DNA of 64,000 nucleotides from Amycolatopsis sp. cg9 (GCF_041346945.1 NZ_CP166850.1:8168501-8232500); one strand, 5' to 3'. Counted from the first letter of the stretch, positions 24,693 to 33,656 are shown. Notes: a model not told the origin generated them from the sequence alone. Made by a program: numbers and translations.

Positions 24693-25827
24693 CCCCCCAC
24701 CGCCCGACGCAGTACGTGCGCAGCGGCTCGATGCCGTTGAAGCCGACCGACGCGTAGCTCGCGGTGTAGGCGCCGGTGCCCGGCAGGTCGAGCCGGTCGC
24801 CGGTCCGCAGCGCCAGCGGCAGCTCGTAGGGCGTCCGCTGGTAGAGCACGTCGTCGCCGTCGCAGGTCGGCCCGGCGAGCACCACCGGGCCGCTCGGGCC
24901 GCCGGGCGGGCGCACCGGCTCGAACCGGTAGGCGATCGCCTCGTTCTCGGCCTCGGCGAGGCCGTTGTAGCGGCCGATGTCGAGGTACACCCAGCGCCGT
25001 CCGCCCCGGTGCGCGACCAGCACGACCTCGGTCCGCAGCAGTCCCGCGTCCGCGACGAGCACCCGGCCCGGTTCCAGCAGCAGCTCGGGCGGCTGGCCGG
25101 GGAAATGCGTCTCGAGGGCCGACGCGATCGTGCTCGCGTACGCGTCCAGCGACGGCACACGCGCCCGGTGCGCGGTCGCGAAGCCGCCACCGAGGTTCAG
25201 CCGCGTCATCGCGACCCCCTGGGCCTCGGCTTCGGCGAACAGCTTCGCGGCCGTGGCGATCCCGATCTCCCACGCGGCGACGTCCGGCTGCTGCGAACCG
25301 ACGTGGAACGCGATACCGGGGCGCAGCCCGTGCGCGGCCGCGCGCAGCACCAGGTCCAGCGCCTCGCCCGGCTCGCAGCCGAACTTCCGGCCGAACGGCG
25401 TCGCCGAGTCGGGCCCGTCGAGCACGACGCGGATCGACACGGCCGAGCCGGGCGCGTGCCGGCCCAGGTGGTCGACGTCGTCCGGCGCGTCCGAAGTGAA
25501 CTCCCGGACCCCGCGCTCGAACGCGGACGCGCTGTCCCGCGGCTTCTTGATCGGGTTGCCGTAGGCGATGTCCGCCGGATCGGCGCCGCGCTCCAGGCAC
25601 AGCGCCAGCTCGGCCGGTCCGGCCACGTCGAAGCCGACCCCGGCCGCCACCAGCGCGTCGAGCACCGGTGGCGCCGGGTTGGCCTTGACCGCGTACCGGA
25701 TCAGCGCACCGGGGAAGGCCGCCCGGAGCTCCCGCGCCCGGGCGGCGACGACGTCGGTGTCGACGACCAGGCACGGGGTCGGCGGGTCCTGCTCGGCCAG
25801 GAACCGGCGGATGGGGTCGGCGCGCAC
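24685..25827 (-). CDS. PLP-dependent ornithine decarboxylase-like enzyme (fold III)
   Basis: A 380-residue alanine-racemase-fold decarboxylase. Visible motifs: YAVKAN (PLP lysine), FHVGSQQ, LNLGGGF (phosphate loop), EPGR and GPTCDGDDVLY, where the Cys-Asp pair is the ornithine/diaminopimelate decarboxylase active-site signature. Length fits ornithine rather than diaminopimelate decarboxylase. As first gene of an operon with SAM decarboxylase and an aminopropyltransferase it probably makes putrescine or a related diamine. Substrate choice is inferred from context. Confidence 0.85.
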   Translation of the reverse strand: MRADPIRRFLAEQDPPTPCLVVDTDVVAARARELRAAFPGALIRYAVKANPAPPVLDALVAAGVGFDVAGPAELALCLERGADPADIAYGNPIKKPRDSASAFERGVREFTSDAPDDVDHLGRHAPGSAVSIRVVLDGPDSATPFGRKFGCEPGEALDLVLRAAAHGLRPGIAFHVGSQQPDVAAWEIGIATAAKLFAEAEAQGVAMTRLNLGGGFATAHRARVPSLDAYASTIASALETHFPGQPPELLLEPGRVLVADAGLLRTEVVLVAHRGGRRWVYLDIGRYNGLAEAENEAIAYRFEPVRPPGGPSGPVVLAGPTCDGDDVLYQRTPYELPLALRTGDRLDLPGTGAYTASYASVGFNGIEPLRTYCVGRWGDA

Positions 25828-25849
25828 GGCGCCAGTGTCGCAAACGGCG

Positions 25850-28396
25850 TCAGACGAACCGCCACAGGTGGTCCGGTGTCCCGTTGTCGTCCCACTGGGT
25901 CACCTGGGCGCCGTCCGCCGTGGACTGCTGGTCGACCGCCATGACCTTGCCGCTGCGGACGTTGACGAGCTTGGACCAGCCGCCGCCCGCGTCGACGATC
26001 CGCCAGTTGTGGTCGGGCGTGCCGTTGTCCTGGTACTGCTGCACGTGGGCGCCGTTGTCGAGGCTCTGGTCGTGCACCGCGAGGACCTTGCCGCTGTTGC
26101 GGTTGACGATCCGGACGGTGCCGTCGCCGTTCTCGACGACCGCCCAGAGGTGGTCGGCGGTGCCGTTGTCCGTCCACTGCGTGACCTCCGCGGTGTCGGC
26201 CAGCGACATGTTCGACACGGCGAGCACCTTGCCCGAGCGCTGGTTCTGCAGCTTGCGCCAGACCGTCGTCGACGCCGCCGGGCGGGTCAGCAGGGCGAGG
26301 TAGCCGCCGGCGACCGGGCGGGCCTGGAACCCGCGCTGGGTCCCGTCGGCGACGACGTACCAGTCGCTGAACGGCACCCGCTGCGGCGTGGTGTTCGCGT
26401 AGCTGTAGACGCCTTCGACCAGCGTGGTCCGGATGTTCGGCTGGTCGGTGAGCCACGCCGCGGTCCACAGTTCCCAGTCGGCCTTCGTGTAGTTGTTGCG
26501 CGGGTCGAGCAGGACGCCGTGGGCGCCCGCGCGGCCCTGGTACCAGGCGGCCTCCTGCGCGGCGACGCCGAGCGGGACGAGGTCGAGCCCGAGCACGCGG
26601 TCGGCGAAGCCGTTGTACTTCAGGCTCCACGTGCCGGGCTGGTCGTAGGCGAGCTTGAGGTGCTGGTTCGAGGAGTCCTGCGCGAGCGTCACCCACTGGC
26701 TGACGTAGCTGCGCGAGGTCGAGCGGTAGCGCTGGGCGTCGGCCGTGTTGCCGGCCGCGGCGGCGATGACGCCCATCGCGCCGACGCCGATGATGCCCTT
26801 GAGCGCGAGGTTGGCGCTGTGCGCGATGAACCCGGTGAAGTCGTCGGTCTGGTTCTGGAAGCCGGGGTCCAGGGTGGTGCCGACCAGGTACTCGGCCCAC
26901 TGCCGCAGGATCCGGTAGTGGGTGTTCGCGAAGGCCACGGCGTCGGCCGACGGGAGCCGCTGCACGAGCGCGGCGGCCATGATCAGCATGTTGGCCGACT
27001 CCTCGACCGGCATGCTCTCTTCGTTGCCGTCGTTGTGCCCGGTCGCGTCCGGGTAGTGGGTGCCGAGGTCGTGCTCGGCGAACTGCATCGGCCAGCCGCC
27101 GCGCTCGGCGTAGTCGAGCAGCGGTTCCAGGACCAGCCGCAGGTAGGCCGGGGACAGGTGGAGGTAGGCGGGGAACGCCGGGTAGGTGACGTCCACTGTG
27201 GACATGTTGCCGTTGGAGGAGATCTCCTTGAGGAAGGCCCACGGCGCGCCGCCGCGGTCGACGAGTTCGGTGCCGCCGAACGCCTGGCGCAGCGCGAGCG
27301 CGCAGATCCCGGCGTAGTGCTCGCCGGTGGTGCCGCCGCCGGCCGCCGCGACGGCGTCGTCGTGCAGGCGCTGGTCGATCGCGGTCGCGGCGGACAGCGC
27401 GCTCGCGTAGTCGTTGCCGAACCAGACGGCCATGTCCGGCCAGCTGCCCCAGTAGTGCGTCCACCAGGGGTTCAGCGGGGTGCCGAGGTACCGGACGGCG
27501 GGTGTGCGGACGTGGCCGATCGAGAGCGTGAAGGGGGCCGAGGTGCCACCGGCCGGGATCGTGCCGAAGTTCTTGTTGAAGGCGAGCACCGGCCAGCGGT
27601 CGCTGATCGCCCGCGGCTGGGCGGTGTCGCTGGTGTTGTTCAGGGCGCCCTGCCCCGCCGAGGCGGCGCGCACGACGGTGTCCTGCCCGATCTGCCAGCT
27701 GGTCCCGGACGTCGGCGCGGCGAGCACGAGCGATCCCCAGCTTGCCTGGTCGCCGTTCTCCTGGAGGACGCCCGGAGCCGCCGGGGTGCAGCTGAGCAGC
27801 GTGTAGCCGCCGGCTTGCTGCTGCGTCCAGGTGACCGGGGTCGAGGTGTTCCCGTGCACCCACTCGGCGGAGGTGTCGAAGTGCAGGTCGACGACGTGCG
27901 CGCGGCCGTCGGCACTGGCGGCCTGGAGGGTCACGTAGCCGAAGGGCACGCACTGGCGTTGCAGGTTCGCGGGGTCGACCGGCGAGAAGAACGTGACGGT
28001 GAGGTTCACGCCCCCGCCGGTGAGGACGTAGGTCGAGCGGGTGCCGGTGACCTGCAGGCTGACCTGTGTCATCGGGGTGAGGGCGGGCCCGGACGGCAGG
28101 GCGGGCGAGCCGGCGAAGACGTACGCGGCGCCGTCGATGCGGGCGAGGCCGCACAGCGCGGTGACGTGCCCGGTCCAGAAGCTCGACCAGGTGCCGGCCA
28201 GGTTGTCGGCGGGCTGCCAGGTGGACAGGTAGGGCGACCGCACGATGAGCGGCGTGGCGGGCGGCCGGATCGGGCTGAAGGTACCCGCGACGGCGGTTCC
28301 GGGCAGCCAGAGCGCGGCGGCAACGGCGGCGGCCGTTCCCCCGGCGAGCCGGAGCAGGTCGCGGCGGGTGAGGTGAGCACGGGCAGGCGAGGACAT
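25850..28396 (-). CDS. Tat-exported DUF4965/DUF1793 (glutaminase A-like) protein with ricin domain
   Basis: An 848-residue exported protein. A twin-arginine signal (TRRDLLRLAGGTAAAV) is followed by a beta-sandwich region and a large alpha/alpha-toroid (about 300-690) of the DUF5127/DUF4965/DUF1793 type, as in fungal glutaminase A. Residues 715-848 form a ricin-type beta-trefoil with three QW-like repeats (for example VTQWTDNGTADHLW). The toroid fold resembles glycoside hydrolases and the ricin domain suggests glycan binding, so a secreted carbohydrate-active enzyme is more likely than a glutaminase. AAGGGG precedes the ATG; an operator-like repeat lies about 40 bp upstream. Confidence 0.82.
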   Translation of the reverse strand: MSSPARAHLTRRDLLRLAGGTAAAVAAALWLPGTAVAGTFSPIRPPATPLIVRSPYLSTWQPADNLAGTWSSFWTGHVTALCGLARIDGAAYVFAGSPALPSGPALTPMTQVSLQVTGTRSTYVLTGGGVNLTVTFFSPVDPANLQRQCVPFGYVTLQAASADGRAHVVDLHFDTSAEWVHGNTSTPVTWTQQQAGGYTLLSCTPAAPGVLQENGDQASWGSLVLAAPTSGTSWQIGQDTVVRAASAGQGALNNTSDTAQPRAISDRWPVLAFNKNFGTIPAGGTSAPFTLSIGHVRTPAVRYLGTPLNPWWTHYWGSWPDMAVWFGNDYASALSAATAIDQRLHDDAVAAAGGGTTGEHYAGICALALRQAFGGTELVDRGGAPWAFLKEISSNGNMSTVDVTYPAFPAYLHLSPAYLRLVLEPLLDYAERGGWPMQFAEHDLGTHYPDATGHNDGNEESMPVEESANMLIMAAALVQRLPSADAVAFANTHYRILRQWAEYLVGTTLDPGFQNQTDDFTGFIAHSANLALKGIIGVGAMGVIAAAAGNTADAQRYRSTSRSYVSQWVTLAQDSSNQHLKLAYDQPGTWSLKYNGFADRVLGLDLVPLGVAAQEAAWYQGRAGAHGVLLDPRNNYTKADWELWTAAWLTDQPNIRTTLVEGVYSYANTTPQRVPFSDWYVVADGTQRGFQARPVAGGYLALLTRPAASTTVWRKLQNQRSGKVLAVSNMSLADTAEVTQWTDNGTADHLWAVVENGDGTVRIVNRNSGKVLAVHDQSLDNGAHVQQYQDNGTPDHNWRIVDAGGGWSKLVNVRSGKVMAVDQQSTADGAQVTQWDDNGTPDHLWRFV

Positions 28397-28436
28397 CGGT
28401 GACCCCTTCGACGGCGTGCGAACAGCGCGGACCAAC

Positions 28437-28464
28437 TTTTACATCGTTGGTACAACGTTGTAAA
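28437..28464. promoter_or_regulatory. LacI-like operator
   Basis: TTTACA and TGTAAA outer arms enclose the perfect palindrome TACAACGTTGTA. The centre and size fit LacI-family sites that control secreted glycosidases. It lies upstream of the DUF4965-type gene; the same TACAACGTT core occurs upstream of the GH74 gene at the right end of the window. Confidence 0.5.
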
Positions 28465-28572
28465 TCCGCCGAAGGTCGGCGTGCGGGCGGGAGGCGGACC
28501 ACGGGAGCCGCAGGTCCGGTGCGCTCTCGGGAGCGGGTCCCTCCGCGACCCGAAGGCCGCGGAGGGACGCGG

Positions 28573-28878
28573 TCACCGACGGCCGGTGCGTCCCCTGGCC
28601 GCCGCGGCCGGTTCGGGCTCGACGCTCACCCGCGGGCGGAGCGGCAGGTTCTCCAGCCCTTCGACGTCGAGCACCAGGAACCAGTGCGCGTTGGCGGGGA
28701 TGTGGATCTTGAACATCGGTGCGGTGGCCACCCCGCCGTGCATCCGGTAGTACTGCCGGCGCCGGTATGCCTGGAAGTTGACCTCCGTCAGGAGCCTGAC
28801 GTTGGCCATCGCGTCCAGGCGGACGGTGACCACCGCGTCTCTTCGCACCTTCCCGAGGTCGAACACGTTCGCTTCCAT
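28573..28878 (-). CDS. DUF1883 family protein
   Basis: A 101-residue protein with the DUF1883 pattern: FDLGKVRRDAVVTVRLD, then ANVRLLTEVNFQAYRR and AHWFLVLDVEG. Family members are small soluble beta proteins with no established reaction, often next to sensor or immunity-like genes. The last 20 residues are Ala/Arg-rich. AGAGGGA lies before the ATG. Monocistronic here. Confidence 0.75.
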   Translation of the reverse strand: MEANVFDLGKVRRDAVVTVRLDAMANVRLLTEVNFQAYRRRQYYRMHGGVATAPMFKIHIPANAHWFLVLDVEGLENLPLRPRVSVEPEPAAAARGRTGRR

Positions 28879-28979
28879 TACGTCCCTCTTCCACGCGTGG
28901 TTGTTCGGTTCGAGTTCTGGTCGCGGGCAGCGCGGAACGCGCCGCGGAGCGCACGACGGAGCGGAAGGTCGGGACGGGC

Positions 28980-30380
28980 CTAGCCGGGACCGGTGCCCGG
29001 TTTGCAGGGCCGGAAGAGCGGCACGAAGTCCTCGGACGCCCGCGCGCCGGGCCGCGGGTCGCGGGTCCCGTTGGTGAAGGTCAGCAACGCGGGCGGAATG
29101 GTGCTGCCGGAGCCACCGGCGAGATCGGACGGCGCGGGCGCCCTGGGAGCAACGGGCACCGGAGGCGCCTGGGCGGGCGCGCGACGAGCTTGGGACGTCG
29201 GGTGCGACCGGTGCGCGGGACGTGCCTGGTGCGCCTTCGGCGAGGATCGCTGAAGGTCCACTTTGTACAGTCTCGCGGGATCCGGCGCGGTGGCGGTCAC
29301 CGGCGCGGAGAGCAGGGCTTTCCGCGACGGCTGCGAGGTTTTCGCCGGCAGCGCGGGCGGCTCGACGACGTCGGGATCGGTCCCGGGCCCGGCGCCGTCG
29401 GTGCTGGGGTCGACCGTGCGCACGACGGGTTCGACCACCGCGCCGGCGGTGTCGACGATCGGCTTCGCCACCGCCTGCACGACATCGGTCACCGGCGCCA
29501 GGACGGTTTTGGTGACGGGGGCCAGCACGGGTTCGGCGGAACGCACCACCGGCTGCACCACCGCGCCGACCGCGCTGGTCAGCGGGGCCACGACCGGTGC
29601 GACCGCCTGCACGACAGGCCGAACCACCGCGGCGGCCGTGGTGGTGACCGGCTTCGCGACGGCTTGCACGACGTCGGTGACCGGCTCGAGCACGGGAGCG
29701 ACACCGGCACCGGCGGCGTTGGTGACCGGCTCGAGGGCGTGGGTAACCGACTCGACCACGGGCCCGGCGACGGTGGCAACGGGCGCCACCACGGCGGCGG
29801 CTGCCTCGGTCAGCGGTTCGGCCGAGCGCACTGGCCGGGCCACCGGCCGGACGACCGGCGCGAGGGTCTTGGCAGTAGCGGAGACCGGGCGTACCAGCGG
29901 CGAAATCGCTGCATCGGCTACCGGCTCGGCCGAGCGCACGGCCTGCGCCACCGGCCCCGCCGAACGCACCACCGGCTCAGTCGCCTTTGTCGCCGACGCA
30001 GCGGGTACCGCGGGCATGGCGGGTACCGCGGAACGCACCCCTGGCGCAGTCGTCTTGACCGGCGCAGCGAGAGCCTCGGGCACGGATCGCACCGCAGGCC
30101 CCGCCGAGCGCGCCACCCGCGCGGCCACCGACGCAGCAGGAACCTCAGGCACAGCTGGCACCGCGGGCTCGACCGACCGCCCCGGCCCACTCACCCCAGG
30201 CACCGGGCGCACCACCTGGGCAACCGCCCCCACCCCACCCGGGCCATCCTCCGGCGTGGCCGCGTCGGCGTCACCCGACGTCAGCCACAGCACCAGCCAC
30301 AAACCCGCTATCGCTCCGGCCACTACCACTAGCCGGCGCGTGGCGACCGAGGGGCCGGCCGCGTCGCGAGCCCGGGTCAC
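28980..30380 (-). CDS. Membrane-anchored Val/Pro/Ala-rich repetitive protein
   Basis: A 466-residue low-complexity protein. One hydrophobic segment (about 15-35, RRLVVVAGAIAGLWLVLWL) acts as signal anchor; the rest is a long series of degenerate repeats of about 10-12 residues (variants of APVVRPVxxAxxPV and VTDVVQAVAKPV), then a basic Pro/Ala tail. No enzyme domain is visible. It probably extends into or across the cell wall. The GTG start was chosen because GGAGG lies nine bases before it; the frame is open for 180 bp further upstream. Confidence 0.65.
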   Translation of the reverse strand: MTRARDAAGPSVATRRLVVVAGAIAGLWLVLWLTSGDADAATPEDGPGGVGAVAQVVRPVPGVSGPGRSVEPAVPAVPEVPAASVAARVARSAGPAVRSVPEALAAPVKTTAPGVRSAVPAMPAVPAASATKATEPVVRSAGPVAQAVRSAEPVADAAISPLVRPVSATAKTLAPVVRPVARPVRSAEPLTEAAAAVVAPVATVAGPVVESVTHALEPVTNAAGAGVAPVLEPVTDVVQAVAKPVTTTAAAVVRPVVQAVAPVVAPLTSAVGAVVQPVVRSAEPVLAPVTKTVLAPVTDVVQAVAKPIVDTAGAVVEPVVRTVDPSTDGAGPGTDPDVVEPPALPAKTSQPSRKALLSAPVTATAPDPARLYKVDLQRSSPKAHQARPAHRSHPTSQARRAPAQAPPVPVAPRAPAPSDLAGGSGSTIPPALLTFTNGTRDPRPGARASEDFVPLFRPCKPGTGPG

Positions 30381-30576
30381 GTCGGGGAACCTCCAGGGGC
30401 GGATGCGCTGGACTGGGGACGTACCCTCCAACGCACGGCGCCACACCCGTGCTACGCGCCACTCGTCGCTTCCACTCGTCCGGACTAATCCGCAAGTGTC
30501 AGCATGCCTGAGTAAAGACTCCAGTCGGCCGCCGCGGATCGTCCAGTCGCCACTAACCACACTCGTCGGCGAAAAA

Positions 30577-31053
30577 TCAGGCTTCCTGAGAGCGGCGGAG
30601 CTCTGACAGCGCTCCCAACGCCGTCACGCCGTGCTGCAGGCCCTCGCGGAACGTCGCGCGCTGGCCGGGGCTGAGGTCGGCCAGCAGGGCGTGCTCCACC
30701 TCCGCGACCGCGGGTGCGCAGCCGGCCAGCAGGGCCTGCCCGGCGTCCGTCAGGCCGGCCAGCAGGACGCGCTTGTTGCCCGCCTTCGGGGTTCGCGCGA
30801 TCAGGCCGCGGTTCTCCAGCGCCAGCACCATCTCGTGCATCGTCTGCGGCCGGAGGAACGACCGGCGGGCCAGCTGCGCCGACGACAGCGGGCCGCTGGC
30901 CTGCAGCACCGTCAGCGCCGTGTACTGCAGGGTCGTGAGCCCGAGCGGGCGCAGCGCGTCGTCGAGCAGCGCCCGGATCACCAGCTCGAGCCGTTTGACC
31001 AGGTAGAGGGTCAACGGCGCGCCGGCGGGGTGCTGCTCCGCGGAGGTGCTCAC
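30577..31053 (-). CDS. MarR family regulator
   Basis: A 158-residue MarR protein with the winged helix LSSAQLARRSFLRPQTMHEM and wing RTPKAGNKRVLLAGLTDAG. It is divergent from an adenylate-forming enzyme 40 bp away and likely controls it. The GTG start is chosen by family alignment; the ribosome site is weak. Confidence 0.82.
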   Translation of the reverse strand: MSTSAEQHPAGAPLTLYLVKRLELVIRALLDDALRPLGLTTLQYTALTVLQASGPLSSAQLARRSFLRPQTMHEMVLALENRGLIARTPKAGNKRVLLAGLTDAGQALLAGCAPAVAEVEHALLADLSPGQRATFREGLQHGVTALGALSELRRSQEA

Positions 31054-31092
31054 GCGCCCATCATGACACGCGCCGGCCGCTATGCTCCGATC

Positions 31093-32538
31093 ATGGACCT
31101 CGGCCGGCAGACCCGCGTGCGCCAGGCGTTCGACACCTTCTTCGCTCCCCCGGAACCCGCCTCCGCGCAGCACGTCCTCGACCTCTTCCGCCGCACCGCC
31201 GAAACCGTGCCCGCGTACCGGAAGTTCCTCCGGGAGCACGGGATCGCGCCGGACGACGTCGCGACGATGGCCGACTTCGCGGCCCTGCCGCTGGTCGACA
31301 AGGCCGGCTACCACGGGAAGTACCCGCTGCCCGAGCTGTGCCGCGGCGGCACCTTCGACGAGCTCGACATGATCGCCGTCTCCTCCGGGTCCAGCGGCCA
31401 CCCCGCCATCTGGCCGCGGGCGCTCGAAGACGAGCTGCACGTCGCCCGCCGCTTCGAACAGGTGCTGGTCGAGGGCTTCCACGCCGACCGCAAAAGCACT
31501 CTCGCCGTCGTCTGCTTCCCGCTCGGGACCTGGGTCGGCGGGCTGTTCACCACGGCGTGCGTGCGCCACCTCGCCGCCAAGGGCTGCCCGATCACCGTCG
31601 TGGCGCCGGGCAACAACAAGGCCGAGATCCTGCGCGTGCTGCCGGAGCTCGCGCCGCACTTCGAGCAGGTCGTGCTGCTGGGCTACCCGCCGTTCGTCAA
31701 GGACGTCGTCGACACCGGGCTGGCCGGCGGCATCGACTGGCCCGTGTACGCGATCAAGCTCGTCCTCGCCGGTGAGGTCTTCAGCGAGCAGTGGCGCGAC
31801 CTCGTCGCCCGGCGTGCCGGCGTCGCCGATCCCGTGACCGGCGTCGCGTCGCTCTACGGCACGGCGGACGCGGGGGTGCTCGGCACCGAAACCCCGGTGT
31901 CCGTGGGCATCCGGCGGTTCTTCGCCGAGCACCCGGACCTCGCCCGCGAAGTCTTCGGCGACGCGCGGCTCCCGACCCTCGTGCAGTACGACCCCGCGAG
32001 CCGCTACTTCGAGGTGCACGACGGCACCCTCGTCTTCACCGCGGACGGCGGGATCCCGCTGATCCGATACCACATCGCCGACGACGGCGGCGTCCTGCCG
32101 CACGCCGAACTGCTCGCCTACTGCGCCCGGCACGGCTTCACGCCGCCGCCCGGGCCGGAGCTGCCGTTCGTGTACGTCTTCGGCCGGTCGCTGTTCACGG
32201 TGTCGTTCTTCGGCGCGAACGTCTACCCGGAGAACGTCACCGTCGGCCTGGAGCAGCCCGGCATCAGCGACACCGTCACCGGGAAGTTCGTCATCGAGGC
32301 GCACGAGGACGCCGACCGCGACCGGCGGTTGCGGATCACCGTCGAGACGGCGCCGGGCGCGAGCGCGGACGCCGGCCGGATCGCGGAATCCGTGCGCGCG
32401 CAGCTGGTCCGGCTCAACAGCGAGTTCGCGCACTACGTCCCCGCGGACCGGCAGCTGCCCGACGTCGTCCTGCGCCCGGCCGGGGATCCCGAGTACTTCC
32501 CGGCCGGGGTGAAGCACCGCTACACGCGGCCGGCCTAG
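31093..32538 (+). CDS. Phenylacetate-CoA ligase/F390 synthetase-like adenylate-forming enzyme
   Basis: A 481-residue ANL-superfamily protein of the PaaK/coenzyme F390 synthetase branch. The P-loop-like AVSSGSSGHPAIW (about 96-108), SLYGTADAGV and the IPLIRYHIADDG adenylation motif are visible. It should activate a carboxylate (or F420) with ATP; the acid is unknown. A -10-like TATGCT ends seven bases before the ATG, so the mRNA is probably leaderless. Its TAG stop lies in the CCTAGG that now abuts an insertion sequence. Confidence 0.82.
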   Translation: MDLGRQTRVRQAFDTFFAPPEPASAQHVLDLFRRTAETVPAYRKFLREHGIAPDDVATMADFAALPLVDKAGYHGKYPLPELCRGGTFDELDMIAVSSGSSGHPAIWPRALEDELHVARRFEQVLVEGFHADRKSTLAVVCFPLGTWVGGLFTTACVRHLAAKGCPITVVAPGNNKAEILRVLPELAPHFEQVVLLGYPPFVKDVVDTGLAGGIDWPVYAIKLVLAGEVFSEQWRDLVARRAGVADPVTGVASLYGTADAGVLGTETPVSVGIRRFFAEHPDLAREVFGDARLPTLVQYDPASRYFEVHDGTLVFTADGGIPLIRYHIADDGGVLPHAELLAYCARHGFTPPPGPELPFVYVFGRSLFTVSFFGANVYPENVTVGLEQPGISDTVTGKFVIEAHEDADRDRRLRITVETAPGASADAGRIAESVRAQLVRLNSEFAHYVPADRQLPDVVLRPAGDPEYFPAGVKHRYTRPA

Positions 32539-32551
32539 GTGTGATGTCCAG
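32534..32551. repeat. IS terminal inverted repeat (left) with target site
   Basis: CCTAGGTGTGATGTCCAG; its complement ends the element on the right. Similarity continues imperfectly for about 13 further bases. The CTAG supplies the stop codons of both the upstream ligase gene and the transposase. Confidence 0.9.
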
Positions 32552-33526
32552 AGAGGTTGGTCAGCCGGGTGACCGGCGGCTTGCCGCCGGTTGAGCTGTG
32601 GGGTCGATGATGATTGTAGAAGTGCAGCCAGCCCGGTAGCGCCGCCCGCCGCAGGGCCTCCGACGGGTAGAAGCAAGCGTAGGCCCACCCGTCGGCCAAG
32701 GTGCGGTGGAACCGCTCGACCTTGCCATTGGTCTGCGGCCGGTAAGGCCGGGTCCGCTTCGGGACGACGCCCAGCTCGGCGCAGGTGTCCCGCCAAGCGT
32801 GCGAGCGGTAGGCCGACCCGTTGTCCGACAGCACCCGCTCGACGATCACGCCCAGCTCGGCGAACCAGGCCACTGCCCGGCGCAGCACCGCGATGGCAGT
32901 CACTGCTGTCTCGTCGGCGTGGATTTCGGCGTAGGCGACACGGGAGTGATCATCGATGACGGTGTGCACGAACGCGGTGCCGGTGCGGGGCTTGTAGTCC
33001 GCGCCGCGGGCCAGGCCGGGCGTGGCTCGTTTGTTGATCTCGCCTTGAGCCCGGCCGACGTAGCGGTGTCCGCCGCCGTCGGGGATGTTGCCGAACTTGG
33101 TGACATCGACGTGGATCAGCGACCCGGGATGGTCGTGCTCGTAGCGGCGCAACGGCTCACCGGTGACCCGGTCGAGCCGGGACAGGCGGTTGATCCGGCA
33201 GCGAACGAGCACTGCGTGCACCGTGGATGCGGGCAGGTCGAGCCGGCCGCCGATCTGGACCGGGCCCAGCCGCTGCCGCCACCGCAGCCGCACGATCGCC
33301 CGGACCAGGTGTGCGGGGGTGCGGGCCGGGCTGCGGCGCGGGCGGCTGCTGCGATCAGCCATCCCGGCTTCGCCCTCGTCCTGGTAGCGCTGCGCCCACT
33401 TCGCGGCGGTTCTGGCGCGACCATGAACATCTTCGCTGCGGCAGTGCAGGTCCAGCCCTGCTCGACGATCAACCGGGCGAGCCGCAGGCGGGTGCGTGGG
33501 GTCAGGGTGGCGTTAGGGTGGGACAC
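32535..33526 (-). pseudogene. IS481-type DDE transposase, frameshifted
   Basis: The GTG-started N-terminus (SHPNATLTPRTRLRLARLIV, a helix-turn-helix) loses frame near 33410-33415: after KMFMVA one base is missing before RTAAKWAQRYQDEG resumes in another frame. The downstream frame holds the intact rve core with DDE residues in IHVDVTKFG, VLSDNGSAY and NGKVERFHRTL. Without a -1 slip no full transposase is made, so this copy is probably inactive unless helped in trans. The TAG stop is outside the element proper, in the target CTAG. Confidence 0.8.
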
Positions 33527-33651
33527 GAAGGCCTCCGGTGGGCGAAGCGGTTCCTAGACAGCTCCACTTCACAACCGGAGGCCTTCACCTGTCTGCACGA
33601 CAGGCCGCGGCTGGTCACCTCAATCCGGGACAACGTCCCTGGACATCACAC
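32539..33651 (-). mobile_element. IS481-family insertion sequence
   Basis: About 1.1 kb bounded by perfect inverted repeats (CCTAGGTGTGATGTCCAG and its complement, including the symmetrical target) and carrying one DDE transposase gene. The flanking CTAG or CCTAGG is present at both ends as a direct repeat, the presumed target duplication; because it is a palindrome the exact boundary is ambiguous by one base. The element sits between two convergent genes without interrupting either. Confidence 0.88.
33527..33586 (-). promoter_or_regulatory. Hairpin sequestering the transposase ribosome site
   Basis: On the transposase strand GAAGGCCTCCGGT (13 bases) pairs perfectly with ACCGGAGGCCTTC, which ends directly at the GTG start. 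The latter arm contains the GGAGG Shine-Dalgarno sequence. Any transcript entering from outside the element would fold and hide it, a known self-limiting device in IS10 and IS50. Confidence 0.7.
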
Positions 33652-33656
33652 CTAGG
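33639..33656. repeat. IS terminal inverted repeat (right) with target site
   Basis: CTGGACATCACACCTAGG, the exact complement of the left end. The CTAG here provides the stop codon of the large TPR-containing membrane protein gene. Confidence 0.9.

Noticed and set aside
29190..30332. Gly/His/Arg-rich plus-strand frames opposite the repetitive protein
   Set aside because: Antisense shadows produced by GC-rich repeats; no start signal or operon context.
33380..33440. Programmed frameshift in the transposase
   Set aside because: No slippery heptamer of the IS3 type and IS481 elements normally have a single frame; a one-base deletion is simpler.
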